A stretch of 59,142 nucleotides of DNA, taken from Candidatus Peregrinibacteria bacterium (GTDB lineage: Bacteria; Patescibacteriota; Gracilibacteria; CAIRYL01; GCA-016699755). Positions 15,875 through 24,666 of this stretch are shown here, piece after piece. Both the position numbers and the translations under genes were made by a program. Under the pieces are notes generated by a model, which had not been told where the DNA came from, did not search any database, and saw nothing but the letters and a program-made list of their open reading frames with translations. Each line of letters begins with the position of its first letter. Position 1 is the stretch's first letter. The DNA is taken from positions 1 through 59,142 of the forward strand of contig JANTGK010000004.1 of assembly GCA_024762935.1 (NCBI GenBank). Direction: 5' to 3'.

Positions 15875-18592
15875 ATGAATATTACATTACAAAAGAGTAT
15901 GAGAGTTCATATTTTTTTAAGAAGTATATGTGGGATATTTTTATTTTTGGCATGTCTTCCATCATCGAGTGCTGCACGTCTTTTTTCTGATGTACCGCCA
16001 GATAATCAGTATTTTGAGGCTATCTCTGCTTTGGAACAAAGAGGAATCATTAATGGTTTTTCTGATGGAACATTCCGACCGAATCATCCAGTTGTTCGCG
16101 CAGCAGCATTAAAGATAGTCCTTCTCTCGGCAGGTGTGGAGCTCAGTGGTGTAGCAACAAAAGATCCATTTCCAGATGTGCCTCGTCACGAATGGTTTGC
16201 ACCTATTGCAAAAAAGGGAAGAGACATTGGTATTGTAAAAGGTGATGGAAACGGATATTTCCTTCCTTCCAAAAATGTATCACGTTCTGAGGCACTGGCA
16301 ATGCTTTTTCGAACGAATGGTGATTCCTTAAAGGATCCTATTAAGAAGCCATTTTCTGATGTCCCACTTACCGCATGGTACGCAAAATATTTCTCTGCGG
16401 CAAAGAACTCAGGTCTTTTGCAGAGTAATCCTGTACAGCCAGATCATCTCCTTACACGAGGGGAACTTTCAGATCTTACATATCGGTTTTTTAGGGGAGA
16501 CTGGAATTCAAGTGAAACAAGAGGAAAAGCCAGTTACTATGGAAATCAATTTGAAGGACGCACTACTGCAAACGGAGAAAAGTTCTCAAATGCAGAGTTT
16601 ACTGCCGCTCATCGAACATTACCGTTTGGAACTCGAGTGCGTGTAACAAATGCAGATACATTGCAATCTATTGTTGTTCGGATAAATGATCGTGGACCAT
16701 TTGCAGATGGGCGAATTATTGATCTCTCTTCAGCAGCTTTTCAGGCTCTCGCTCCACTTTCTCGGGGGGTAATTCCTGTATCATTACAGGTAGTTCCTGA
16801 ATCTACTCCTCTGGGGTATGCACAAGAATGTGCCATTCCAGAAGTAAAAAAATCCATTGCTATTGATGCTTACGATAATGTGATACTCGATCAGCCCCTC
16901 CCTGATACTTTTCGAAAAAATGAAGTATATGTTGTTTCTGGGAAAGTAGTAGGAGACTCTATTCCTGAAATTGTCTCAATTTTTTATGGAACAGAGGATG
17001 GAAAACGACTTTTTCGAGGAGAAACAAAAGGAGATACATTTTCTATTCCTGTTTCTTTTCCTGAAGAAGGAAAATTTCTTTTTTCTGTGCTTGCTGGTCA
17101 GTCGGGACATTCAAATGCAGAAACGGTGCACGTAAAAAGTCTGGAATGTGAGCCAAATACAGATATGGTGACATCTCCTCCTACAGATTTATTTGCCCAG
17201 GTGCAGGATGGAGATACTGTTTTTTCTTGGACTGACTCGGTGAATAATCTCTTTCGACTTGAGTTTACTCAAGAGGGAAAAACAGTTGAATTTTTTGTCT
17301 TTGATAAAAAAAAATTTTTCCCTCCTCCAACAGCATTTGAATATTTCTCTGAAGGATTGGCTTCTGTGAAGATTTGGGGTAGCCAGGCCGAGGGAGATGC
17401 GTTTCATCGCCGTTCATCCTGGAAAGGGGGAGAAGATCAGAAAATATTTATTAGTAAGCGTGTTTCACGCCATGACAACCTCATATCAAATGTTTCTCTT
17501 TCTGATCAGTTTTCTCTTGGTGAGTCTTTTGCCTTTAGTGGTACAACAGAGAGGCCACTTGATAGGAAGGCACTTATTGTAGACCCCAATGAAAATATTA
17601 TTGAAGTCGAGATGACTGTTTCAGGGAATTCCTTCTCGGGAAAATTCAAACCAACTCTTCTCGGTACACACATTGTAGAGATAAATCAATCTGACGGTAT
17701 TACACTTTTTGTTGGAGCATCTGTTCCAAAAGGAACACTTCCTCTTCTTCCAGATTTTTTTGATATCGATACTGAATTTCGTGATAATCCAGACAAAATT
17801 ATTCCAGATAATAAAATTTCAGAAACACTTCTTCGTCTTGTTAATCGTGAGAGAAGAATACGACAGCTCTCTCTCTTAAAAGAGGATCCATCCCTTACGA
17901 ATCTGGCACAATTTCGTGCTGATGATATGTGCGAACGAAAATATTTTTCTCATATTGATCCAGATGGGAAAGGAGCAAAAGATTATAGGGTTCTCTATAA
18001 TGTTCAGACATATGTTGCAGAAAATATAGTAAAAGACATGAGTGTAGAAAGGTCTCATGAGCGACTCATGCGTTCTCCAGCACACCGTGCAAGTATTATT
18101 GATCCTGGTCATTCAAGAGTCGGGTTTGGATACTGTCGTCCTGATGATGAGCCAGATATTCTTGTGATTACTGAGATTTTTGGTGGAGATACTTTTTCAT
18201 CAGATTCTGTACCTCAATGGCGAGAGCAAATACTTCAGGATATTAATAGTGTGCGAGGGGAAGATGCAATTGTACCAAATGCAACTATTGAGAGTGTTGC
18301 ACAACAATGGGCAGCTCGTATGGCAAAGAAAAATTTTTGGAGTTTTCAAGATGGTGATGATTCACTAGAGTCATCACTTCGTGATGCAGGAATAAAAAAT
18401 TATGCTCGCGGTATTGTTCTTAAGCTTGGGAGTATATCTGATCTTGAAGGAGAGTTTGTAAAAAAATCAATTTCTTTGGGGGGTGAAGTCCAAGATAATT
18501 TTTTACTCGATACAAGCTTTAAAAAAATGGGCATTGGTATTGCTCAGAATGATGTATGGGAAATTTTTATTGTTATTTTAGCTATCCAATAA
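15875..18592 (+). CDS. Surface protein: S-layer homology, RlpA-like barrel and CAP domains
   Basis: The 905-residue product has a signal peptide (about residues 1-33; the ATG at 15902 is an alternative start). Three SLH repeats follow (about 37-200; NGFSDGTFRPNHPVVRA is a clear one) and should bind cell-wall polymer. Residues about 218-305 form an RlpA-like double-psi barrel (GKASYYGNQFEGRTTANGE, RINDRGPF, IIDLSSAAF). Beta-sandwich segments occupy about 320-640. A CAP/SCP domain at about 650-770 has LVNRERR, FSHIDPDGK, RSPAHRASI and GFGYC. A second, degenerate CAP-like segment fills 785-905. The mix of wall-binding, RlpA and CAP parts suggests cell-envelope remodelling. lgt follows with a 1-nt overlap. 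Confidence 0.9.
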   Translation: MNITLQKSMRVHIFLRSICGIFLFLACLPSSSAARLFSDVPPDNQYFEAISALEQRGIINGFSDGTFRPNHPVVRAAALKIVLLSAGVELSGVATKDPFPDVPRHEWFAPIAKKGRDIGIVKGDGNGYFLPSKNVSRSEALAMLFRTNGDSLKDPIKKPFSDVPLTAWYAKYFSAAKNSGLLQSNPVQPDHLLTRGELSDLTYRFFRGDWNSSETRGKASYYGNQFEGRTTANGEKFSNAEFTAAHRTLPFGTRVRVTNADTLQSIVVRINDRGPFADGRIIDLSSAAFQALAPLSRGVIPVSLQVVPESTPLGYAQECAIPEVKKSIAIDAYDNVILDQPLPDTFRKNEVYVVSGKVVGDSIPEIVSIFYGTEDGKRLFRGETKGDTFSIPVSFPEEGKFLFSVLAGQSGHSNAETVHVKSLECEPNTDMVTSPPTDLFAQVQDGDTVFSWTDSVNNLFRLEFTQEGKTVEFFVFDKKKFFPPPTAFEYFSEGLASVKIWGSQAEGDAFHRRSSWKGGEDQKIFISKRVSRHDNLISNVSLSDQFSLGESFAFSGTTERPLDRKALIVDPNENIIEVEMTVSGNSFSGKFKPTLLGTHIVEINQSDGITLFVGASVPKGTLPLLPDFFDIDTEFRDNPDKIIPDNKISETLLRLVNRERRIRQLSLLKEDPSLTNLAQFRADDMCERKYFSHIDPDGKGAKDYRVLYNVQTYVAENIVKDMSVERSHERLMRSPAHRASIIDPGHSRVGFGYCRPDDEPDILVITEIFGGDTFSSDSVPQWREQILQDINSVRGEDAIVPNATIESVAQQWAARMAKKNFWSFQDGDDSLESSLRDAGIKNYARGIVLKLGSISDLEGEFVKKSISLGGEVQDNFLLDTSFKKMGIGIAQNDVWEIFIVILAIQ

Positions 18593-19371
18593 TGGAATCT
18601 CTCGCACATATTTCTCTTGGTCCAATCACTCTTCATTTTTATGGACTTATGTACGCCACGGCCGCTGTGTCGGGGTACTTTGTAACGAAGTGGTTTGCAA
18701 ATCGTATGGGCGCAAAAATATCACCTGATGCTATTGCAGATATCATTTTTTGGACTATGATTGGCGGTGTTCTTGGTGGTCGTATTTTTTATGTTCTTGT
18801 ATATGATTTTTCATATTTTTTGCTATCGCCTTTGCAAATATTTGCGGTCTGGAACGGGGGAATGTCAATTCATGGCGGACTTTTAGGTGGTGCTGTTGCT
18901 CTCTATTTTGTCATAAAAAAACACGGACTTGATTTTCGCAGAGGAGTAGATTTCTTTATGCCAGCACTTGCTCTTGGCCTTGCATTTGGAAGGCTTGGAA
19001 ATTTTGTAAATGGAGAGCTTCCAGGAAGGGTTACAGATGTTATTTGGGGAATGGATTTTGGTGATGGGATGAATCGACACCCTTCATCACTCTATGCTGT
19101 GTGTAAGGATCTTCTTCTCTGCTTCATTATTGTTATACTAGGGGTTAAAAAGCAGCTTGCTCCAGGAGTTCTTACAGGGTTATTTTTTGTTTTATTGGGG
19201 GTTTTTAGATTTATTGTTGAGTTTTTTCGCGAACCAGATCCTCAATTGGGGTTGTTGGCATTTGGTCTTTCCATGGGGCAATGGCTCTCTTTTGGAGTTT
19301 TCTTTTTTGGAGTGGGGTATATATTTGTGGCAGGAAAAATAGATAAATACAAAAAAACATCAGCGAACTGA
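18592..19371 (+). CDS. lgt: Prolipoprotein diacylglyceryl transferase
   Basis: Lgt transfers diacylglycerol from phosphatidylglycerol to the lipobox Cys of prelipoproteins in the cytoplasmic membrane. The start chosen is the ATG at 18592, overlapping the stop of the preceding gene (TAATG); it gives 259 residues beginning MESLAHISLGPITLHFYGLM. Diagnostic motifs are MSIHGGLLGG, GRLGNFVNGELPGRVTD and RHPSSLYAV. About seven hydrophobic segments are visible. The terminator stem begins before the stop codon. LspA is not in the window. Confidence 0.96.
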   Translation: MESLAHISLGPITLHFYGLMYATAAVSGYFVTKWFANRMGAKISPDAIADIIFWTMIGGVLGGRIFYVLVYDFSYFLLSPLQIFAVWNGGMSIHGGLLGGAVALYFVIKKHGLDFRRGVDFFMPALALGLAFGRLGNFVNGELPGRVTDVIWGMDFGDGMNRHPSSLYAVCKDLLLCFIIVILGVKKQLAPGVLTGLFFVLLGVFRFIVEFFREPDPQLGLLAFGLSMGQWLSFGVFFFGVGYIFVAGKIDKYKKTSAN

Positions 19372-19380
19372 TGTTTTTTT
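19351..19380 (+). terminator. Rho-independent terminator overlapping the lgt stop
   Basis: ACATCAG-CGAA-CTGATGT (19357-19374) is a perfect 7-bp stem with a stable CGAA loop, followed by seven T and preceded by seven A. The TGA stop of lgt lies in the descending arm. Confidence 0.9.
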
Positions 19381-19385
19381 GTATT

Positions 19386-19896
19386 TGTGTTTCGCGAACC
19401 GATTCCTTCCTGACGATGAAATTAACGTTTTATCGTGGGGAACCGCACTGGCGATATGAGCTGAACCGGGCTCTTATTTTCTTGCCTTCCTCCGGAGGTA
19501 TTTTTGGTCGTTCCTGCGACCTGTCCAGTTTCATATGATCGAAAAATTTACATCACAAGGGTATAAAAATTTGCCACATGCAGACGATTTAGAGTTGGGG
19601 TTAAAGGGGGGTCCGAGGGCCAAGAAACCTTCTTGGAAAGCGAAGAAAGGGAAGTCTTCAAAATTTTTTTGAATATTTCCCTTTTTCCGTTTCAGGTATG
19701 AAAACAGGCCCAGAGTTTTCTGTGTTTTTAATGTGCATTACCCTTTTCTGTTGGGCTGATTTTTTGTTTTTGATTTTTCAATCATCTGAATCAAACTATA
19801 ATAGCGGAAGTAAATAATTTTTTCAAGAAGAATTTTTTTGAGTACGAAAAGCACTCCTGGTTTTCTTTGAAGCGTGAATAAAATGGTAAGAATCAG
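19386..19896. other. Gene-free 510 bp with several hairpins; unassigned
   Basis: No gene is seen. Inverted repeats include the palindrome CCTCCGGAGG (19489-19498), GGTCG/CGACC (19506-19521), CCAAGAA/TTCTTGG (19620-19636) and a nested hairpin at 19646-19684 (AAAGGGAA/TTCCCTTT around TTCAAAA/TTTTGAA). The G-rich stretch at 19598-19620 stands out. The nested hairpin could end transcripts from either side. The middle may encode a structured RNA, but it lacks RNase P, SRP RNA and tmRNA hallmarks that I can recognise. Confidence 0.4.
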
Positions 19897-22800
19897 CTAT
19901 TTTTTGATGGTCCGATAGTACAGAACAGGAAAGACAATGAGGGTAAGAAGGGTTGAGAATGAGAGGCCAAAAACAATCGTCCATGCAAGACCAGACCATA
20001 CGGGGTCAGCAACAATGGTAAGGCTCCCCAATACTGTTGTGAGAGAAGTAAGAAGAATCGGTCGAAGTCGTATTTTCCCTGCTTCTGCAAGTGCCATTTT
20101 AATCTCCATGCCTCTTTTTTTTAGGACTTCTAAATATTCCAGATAAATGATGGCATTATTCACAACAATTCCCATGAGGGCGATAAAACCAATAAGTGCT
20201 GTTGCTGTGAGCATTGTTCCATTTATCATCTGAAGCAGTGCAAAGCCTGGAAGAATACCAATGAAGGCAAGAAAGATAGTTGCCATGATCAGTGGTGGAA
20301 GGAGGAAACTTCGGAATTGAAGCACGAGGACAATATAAATAAGAAAGAATGCTGCCATCATGGCAAGACCAAGATCCCGAAAATTTTCAAGAGTCATTTT
20401 CCACTCTCCTCCCCATTGAAGGGAGACCTTCTTCCCGCTTTCATGTCGGAAATTTATATGAAATAAATTCCAATTCTCTACGGTAAAACCACTCCCTTTT
20501 GTTTTTTGAAGGAGGTTTGATATGAGATCGATGGCTGCATAGACAACACTTCTTTTTTCCATTTCTGCCGTAACGTAAATCACATTTTCTTGTTCATCGA
20601 TAAAAAGAGTCTCATTACGGAATCCCTCGGTTTTATAGACAAATTCTGAAACAGGAAGCATTTCTCCGTCTTTATTTTTTAAGAATATTTCAGAGAGACT
20701 CTGAGGATTTTGACGGTCTTCTTGGGGAAAAGAAAGCTGAACAAAAGCAAGTTCATGGGTATTTTTTGGATGGAACTCTGATATTTTTCTTTCTGCACCT
20801 GAAAGTTTGAGAGCATCAATAAGTTCTATTTCCGATATATTTGCATTTTTTGCTTTTTCGTAATCAATTTTATAAGTTACTTTAGGAGCCTGTTCTTCCA
20901 TCGATGTATTAATATCGACGACTCCAGAAGTCAAATGAAATCGGTCTTCCACAAGATGGGCCAATTCTTTTTGTATGAGTAAATCTTCTCCTTTTATTTT
21001 TGCAATAAGGGTTGCCTGAACGGGAGGACCTGGCGGGTCTTCAACAACACGAATATCGATATCGCTATTAGGGGGGAAAGTGGCATGGAGCATTTTTCTT
21101 ATTTGCAGGGCAACATCTTCAGTAGCTTCACTGCGTTCTTCTCCTGCACGACTGAGATTTGCTTTTATAGTGGCCTGATAATCTGCACCTCTGTCACCAA
21201 AACCTCTAAAAAGACCATTAAAATCAATGACAGGTGGTGCTCCAGCATATGTTTGTATGCTTTTTACTTCTGGATGAGAGAGTATTGTCTCTCCTGCTTT
21301 TTTAGCAGCTTCTTTTGTTTGAGAGACACTTTTTGATTCCGGAAGGTCTATTGTGATGAATATTTTGTTTTGGTCAGACTTTGGAAGCATCTGAAAATGA
21401 ACAATCTTAAAAATGGGAAAGAGGAAAACAAGAAAAAGAAGAGAAAAAACAGAAAAGAGAAGAATTCTTTGTTTTCGATCACTGTTCAAAAGATTTTTGA
21501 TGAGTTTTGAGTATGTATCTGTAAGACGGTTAAAAAGAGTTCTCTTACTCTGAGAATCTTTTTCTGGTGTATATTTCAAAAAAATACTGCTGAGAAAGGG
21601 GGTGATAATATAGGCTACAAAAAGTGAAAATATGAGTGCCATTGGCACAAAGAAAGCTATTGGCCCCATATATGATCCCATCATTCCTCCTACTTTTGAG
21701 ACAGGGAGAAAGACAATAACCGATGTTATTGTTGAAAGAAGAAGACCAATACTTACTTCTGATACTGCAAAAGGAATACTCATTCCATCGCCTTTGGATT
21801 TTTTTATATGTCGATAGATATTTTCTACAATAACTGTGGCACTATCGACCAAAAGTCCAAGAGAGAGAATAAGTGCAAAAAGTGTAATTCTATTGATAGT
21901 TTGCCCTGCAATATATCCAGCAAAAAATACAAGAAGAAGCGTTATGGGAATGGAAAGTGCTACCAAAAATGCTGCGCGACCTCCTAAAAAAAGAAAAAGA
22001 ACAAACCCAACAATAATGATACTCTGTATGAGATTGCCTCCAAGGCCAGAGATGGCTTCTTGGGCTTTTTTTGCATCATCTCGTACTATCGAATATGATA
22101 CAGACGCATACTCTGGTTCTTTTATCTCTGAGAAAAATTCCTTGTAGAGTGCTTTTGCAACATGGGACGCATTTTCTTTCTTTCGTTTTGCAATATGAAG
22201 GAATACTGCTTTTTCTTCTTTCATTCCTTTTTTCTGGAAGCTGATTTGTCGATCATCTTGGAGGTAGCCATCAGAAACTTCAGCAATGTCTCCCAAATAG
22301 ATTCCTGGAAAGACAATGATTTTTTTCGCATCTTCAGCTGATAAAATCTGAGGATCAACTTCGATTTCATACGTTCCACCTGATGACTCCAATTGGCCTA
22401 AAGGAGTCCTATTAATGTTGTGTGTAATAGCTCTTTCTACTTCTCCGGCTGAAATTTTCCGAACTTTTAATTTTTTTGGGTCCAAAACAATACGCAGAGC
22501 TTTTCGCTCTCCACCAGTTACGTCTATATTGGCGACCCCCTTTACTGTTTGAAGAGAGTGTGAGAGAAGGAGTGCCTTTTCTCGAACTTCATTCTGTGAG
22601 AGATACGGGGATGTAAGAGCAAAAACAATAATAGGAACATCATCAGGAGATATAGTCTGAATAAGAGGATCTCCAATATTTCCAATCTGTTTATTAAGGT
22701 TCTCACTTACCTTTGTAAAAAGTTTTACTTTTGATGCTTGAAAATCTTCTCCTATTAAAAATGTAACACGAACAACTGCAACACCTCCATCAAGAGATGC

Positions 22801-23070
22801 AGAAGATATTGTGTCGACACCTGGGATTTCAAGAATTTTTTCTTCAAGTTCTCGAATGATAAAGTCTCGGACCTCTATGGGTGTTGCTCCGGGATATGGA
22901 ATTGTTATTTCAAAGGCAGGGAGAGTTATTTCAGGATTATATTGCTTTGGTGTTAAGAGGTATCCAAATATGCCGAGTAAGAAGATGCTTATCAGGAGAA
23001 GTATAGATATTGGCTTGTTTCGAAGAAAAAAAGCCGTCACATTTCCGAAGATATTTATGCGTTCATTCAT
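19897..23070 (-). CDS. RND-family efflux pump inner-membrane transporter
   Basis: The 1057-residue protein has the AcrB/CusA layout: one N-terminal helix (about residues 17-36), a large periplasmic-type loop, a helix bundle, a second loop and a closing bundle. The N-terminal PEITLPAFEITIPYPGATP motif is diagnostic. In helix 4 the proton-relay site reads LLVDSATVIVENIYRH, with one Asp where drug pumps usually have two, closer to heavy-metal members such as CusA. No membrane-fusion or outer-membrane gene is adjacent, which is unusual. The upstream CsoR-type operator hints at metal or sulfur stress control. Substrate unknown. Confidence 0.9.
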   Translation of the reverse strand: MNERINIFGNVTAFFLRNKPISILLLISIFLLGIFGYLLTPKQYNPEITLPAFEITIPYPGATPIEVRDFIIRELEEKILEIPGVDTISSASLDGGVAVVRVTFLIGEDFQASKVKLFTKVSENLNKQIGNIGDPLIQTISPDDVPIIVFALTSPYLSQNEVREKALLLSHSLQTVKGVANIDVTGGERKALRIVLDPKKLKVRKISAGEVERAITHNINRTPLGQLESSGGTYEIEVDPQILSAEDAKKIIVFPGIYLGDIAEVSDGYLQDDRQISFQKKGMKEEKAVFLHIAKRKKENASHVAKALYKEFFSEIKEPEYASVSYSIVRDDAKKAQEAISGLGGNLIQSIIIVGFVLFLFLGGRAAFLVALSIPITLLLVFFAGYIAGQTINRITLFALILSLGLLVDSATVIVENIYRHIKKSKGDGMSIPFAVSEVSIGLLLSTITSVIVFLPVSKVGGMMGSYMGPIAFFVPMALIFSLFVAYIITPFLSSIFLKYTPEKDSQSKRTLFNRLTDTYSKLIKNLLNSDRKQRILLFSVFSLLFLVFLFPIFKIVHFQMLPKSDQNKIFITIDLPESKSVSQTKEAAKKAGETILSHPEVKSIQTYAGAPPVIDFNGLFRGFGDRGADYQATIKANLSRAGEERSEATEDVALQIRKMLHATFPPNSDIDIRVVEDPPGPPVQATLIAKIKGEDLLIQKELAHLVEDRFHLTSGVVDINTSMEEQAPKVTYKIDYEKAKNANISEIELIDALKLSGAERKISEFHPKNTHELAFVQLSFPQEDRQNPQSLSEIFLKNKDGEMLPVSEFVYKTEGFRNETLFIDEQENVIYVTAEMEKRSVVYAAIDLISNLLQKTKGSGFTVENWNLFHINFRHESGKKVSLQWGGEWKMTLENFRDLGLAMMAAFFLIYIVLVLQFRSFLLPPLIMATIFLAFIGILPGFALLQMINGTMLTATALIGFIALMGIVVNNAIIYLEYLEVLKKRGMEIKMALAEAGKIRLRPILLTSLTTVLGSLTIVADPVWSGLAWTIVFGLSFSTLLTLIVFPVLYYRTIKK

Positions 23071-23116
23071 AACAATTCTGCTTGCAAAAGAGTGTCATCA
23101 AAAGGAATGGTCCTTC

Positions 23117-23145
23117 ACTATACATATACCCCCAGGGGGTGTCAA
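23117..23145 (-). promoter_or_regulatory. RND promoter with CsoR-type palindrome in the spacer
   Basis: On the minus strand TTGACA (23145-23140) and TATAGT (23122-23117) are separated by exactly 17 bp. The spacer begins with C5-T-G5, so ACCCCCTGGGGGT spans 23140-23128 as a near-perfect palindrome. G/C-tract palindromes of this form are the operators of CsoR/RcnR/CstR-family repressors. A bound repressor would block RNA polymerase. The pump start codon lies 47 bp downstream. Confidence 0.8.
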
Positions 23146-23198
23146 GATTGGGTTTGTTGAGCAGACTGTGATTTTTTCTATATGATGAACACTTACTG

Positions 23199-24647
23199 TC
23201 ATTCTCCACGGATTTCAAACCAATACTCTCCCTTTTTCTGAAAGAGTTCTTCTATCCCTGGCGGTGAGGTAGACCCTTTTGGATAGACGTGGACTGGCTG
23301 TTTCTTTCGACTGAGAAAATACAATATTTTATCAGTTATATTCCAACTGGCGAGAATTTCTGGAAAACTGAGGAAATGAAGTTTTTCATTTTTTAGAACA
23401 TCAAGAAGAAGGTGTGCATGCTCTGGGAGACAGTCTTCCCCCCGACATGCAATAGATTCACTCGTTCCAATTTCATGGTATTCTGATGATTCACCATATT
23501 GGTTTATGAGTTTGATATGAATCATTTCACGGGGCTGCAGTTCTATGATGAGTCGATTGGGTTCGATATTTTTTTGAAAGGGAAGCTTTTTAAATTCAAT
23601 GACGGCAGTCGTCAATTTTTTTGCCAATTTTTTTCCTGTCCGAACAAAAATTGGAACTCCATACCAAGTCTCCCTATCGATTTTCAGTTTTGTTGCGAAG
23701 TATGTTTCTGTTCGCGAATTTTTTTTCACCCCTTTTATCTTTTGGTATCCTTCATATTGTCCGATAAAAACATTGGCTGGTCTTGGAGAAAAATCGAGAG
23801 CTGAGAGAATCGCCTCCTTTTCACGATGAAAACTTTGTGCATCTGCTGTAATGGGGATAGACATGGTAATCATCGCTAATATCTGTGTGAGATGTGATTG
23901 AAACATATCTTTGATGATACCAACTTCATCAAAATATCCAGCTCTTTCTTCAACTCCTACCTCTTCATGTGCTGTTATTTGTATACTTGATATTTCACGA
24001 CCCTTGAGGAGCATGTTTAAAATCATATTATTATGACGAAGTGTGAGAATGCTCTGAACAGATGTTTTTCCAAGATAGTGATCTAAAAGAAAAATCTGAT
24101 CCTCTCTGTAGAATCGAGATATAAAATGAAAGAGTTTCTTTGCAGAAGATTCATCTTCTCCGAAAGGTTTTTCAAGAACAACTCGAAGATCATCTTTTTC
24201 TGATTTTCTTGCGAGGGCAAGGTTTTGTAGTATTGGTTGAAAAACAGAAGGAGGGACAGAAAAATAGGTGATATGTATTTTTGGAATGTGAATTTTCTGT
24301 TTTTTGGCAATAAACTCTATAAATTCGAGGTATGCATCAAAATCTTCAAGTTCATCATATTGTCCGGAAAAATAATGAACATGTTTTATTAGGTTATTTA
24401 TGGTTGTTTCGCAATATGGAATCTTACTATCCTTATGCTCACACGCCTTTTTGGCACTTTTGATAAAATCGTTTCGAAATTCTTCTTGTGTTTTTTTACT
24501 TCGAGCATATCCAATAATAATCAAATCTTTTGGAAATCGTTTCTGAGATGCGAGAGCAAAGAGAGAGGGGAATATTTTTAGTTTAGCAAGATCTCCAGAA
24601 GCTCCGAAAATCGTAAAAATAAACGGTGATGTAATTTTTTCAAACAT
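23199..24647 (-). CDS. zwf: Glucose-6-phosphate 1-dehydrogenase
   Basis: Zwf oxidises glucose 6-phosphate to 6-phosphogluconolactone and makes NADPH, the entry to the oxidative pentose phosphate pathway. The 482 residues match the family. The Rossmann motif FGASGDLAKLK is at about residues 14-24 and the substrate/catalytic motif LDHYLGK is present with its Lys. It is the last gene of the leftward tal-pgi-gnd-zwf cluster, 19 bp after gnd. No 6-phosphogluconolactonase gene is in the cluster. Confidence 0.96.
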   Translation of the reverse strand: MFEKITSPFIFTIFGASGDLAKLKIFPSLFALASQKRFPKDLIIIGYARSKKTQEEFRNDFIKSAKKACEHKDSKIPYCETTINNLIKHVHYFSGQYDELEDFDAYLEFIEFIAKKQKIHIPKIHITYFSVPPSVFQPILQNLALARKSEKDDLRVVLEKPFGEDESSAKKLFHFISRFYREDQIFLLDHYLGKTSVQSILTLRHNNMILNMLLKGREISSIQITAHEEVGVEERAGYFDEVGIIKDMFQSHLTQILAMITMSIPITADAQSFHREKEAILSALDFSPRPANVFIGQYEGYQKIKGVKKNSRTETYFATKLKIDRETWYGVPIFVRTGKKLAKKLTTAVIEFKKLPFQKNIEPNRLIIELQPREMIHIKLINQYGESSEYHEIGTSESIACRGEDCLPEHAHLLLDVLKNEKLHFLSFPEILASWNITDKILYFLSRKKQPVHVYPKGSTSPPGIEELFQKKGEYWFEIRGE

Positions 24648-24666
24648 GAGGTTTAATAATTAAAAA

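Noticed and set aside
19386-19690. RNase P RNA, SRP RNA or tmRNA in the gap after lgt
   Set aside because: None of the signature strings (GAGGAAAGTCC-like, the SRP domain IV loop, a tmRNA tag and tRNA-like ends) was found on either strand.
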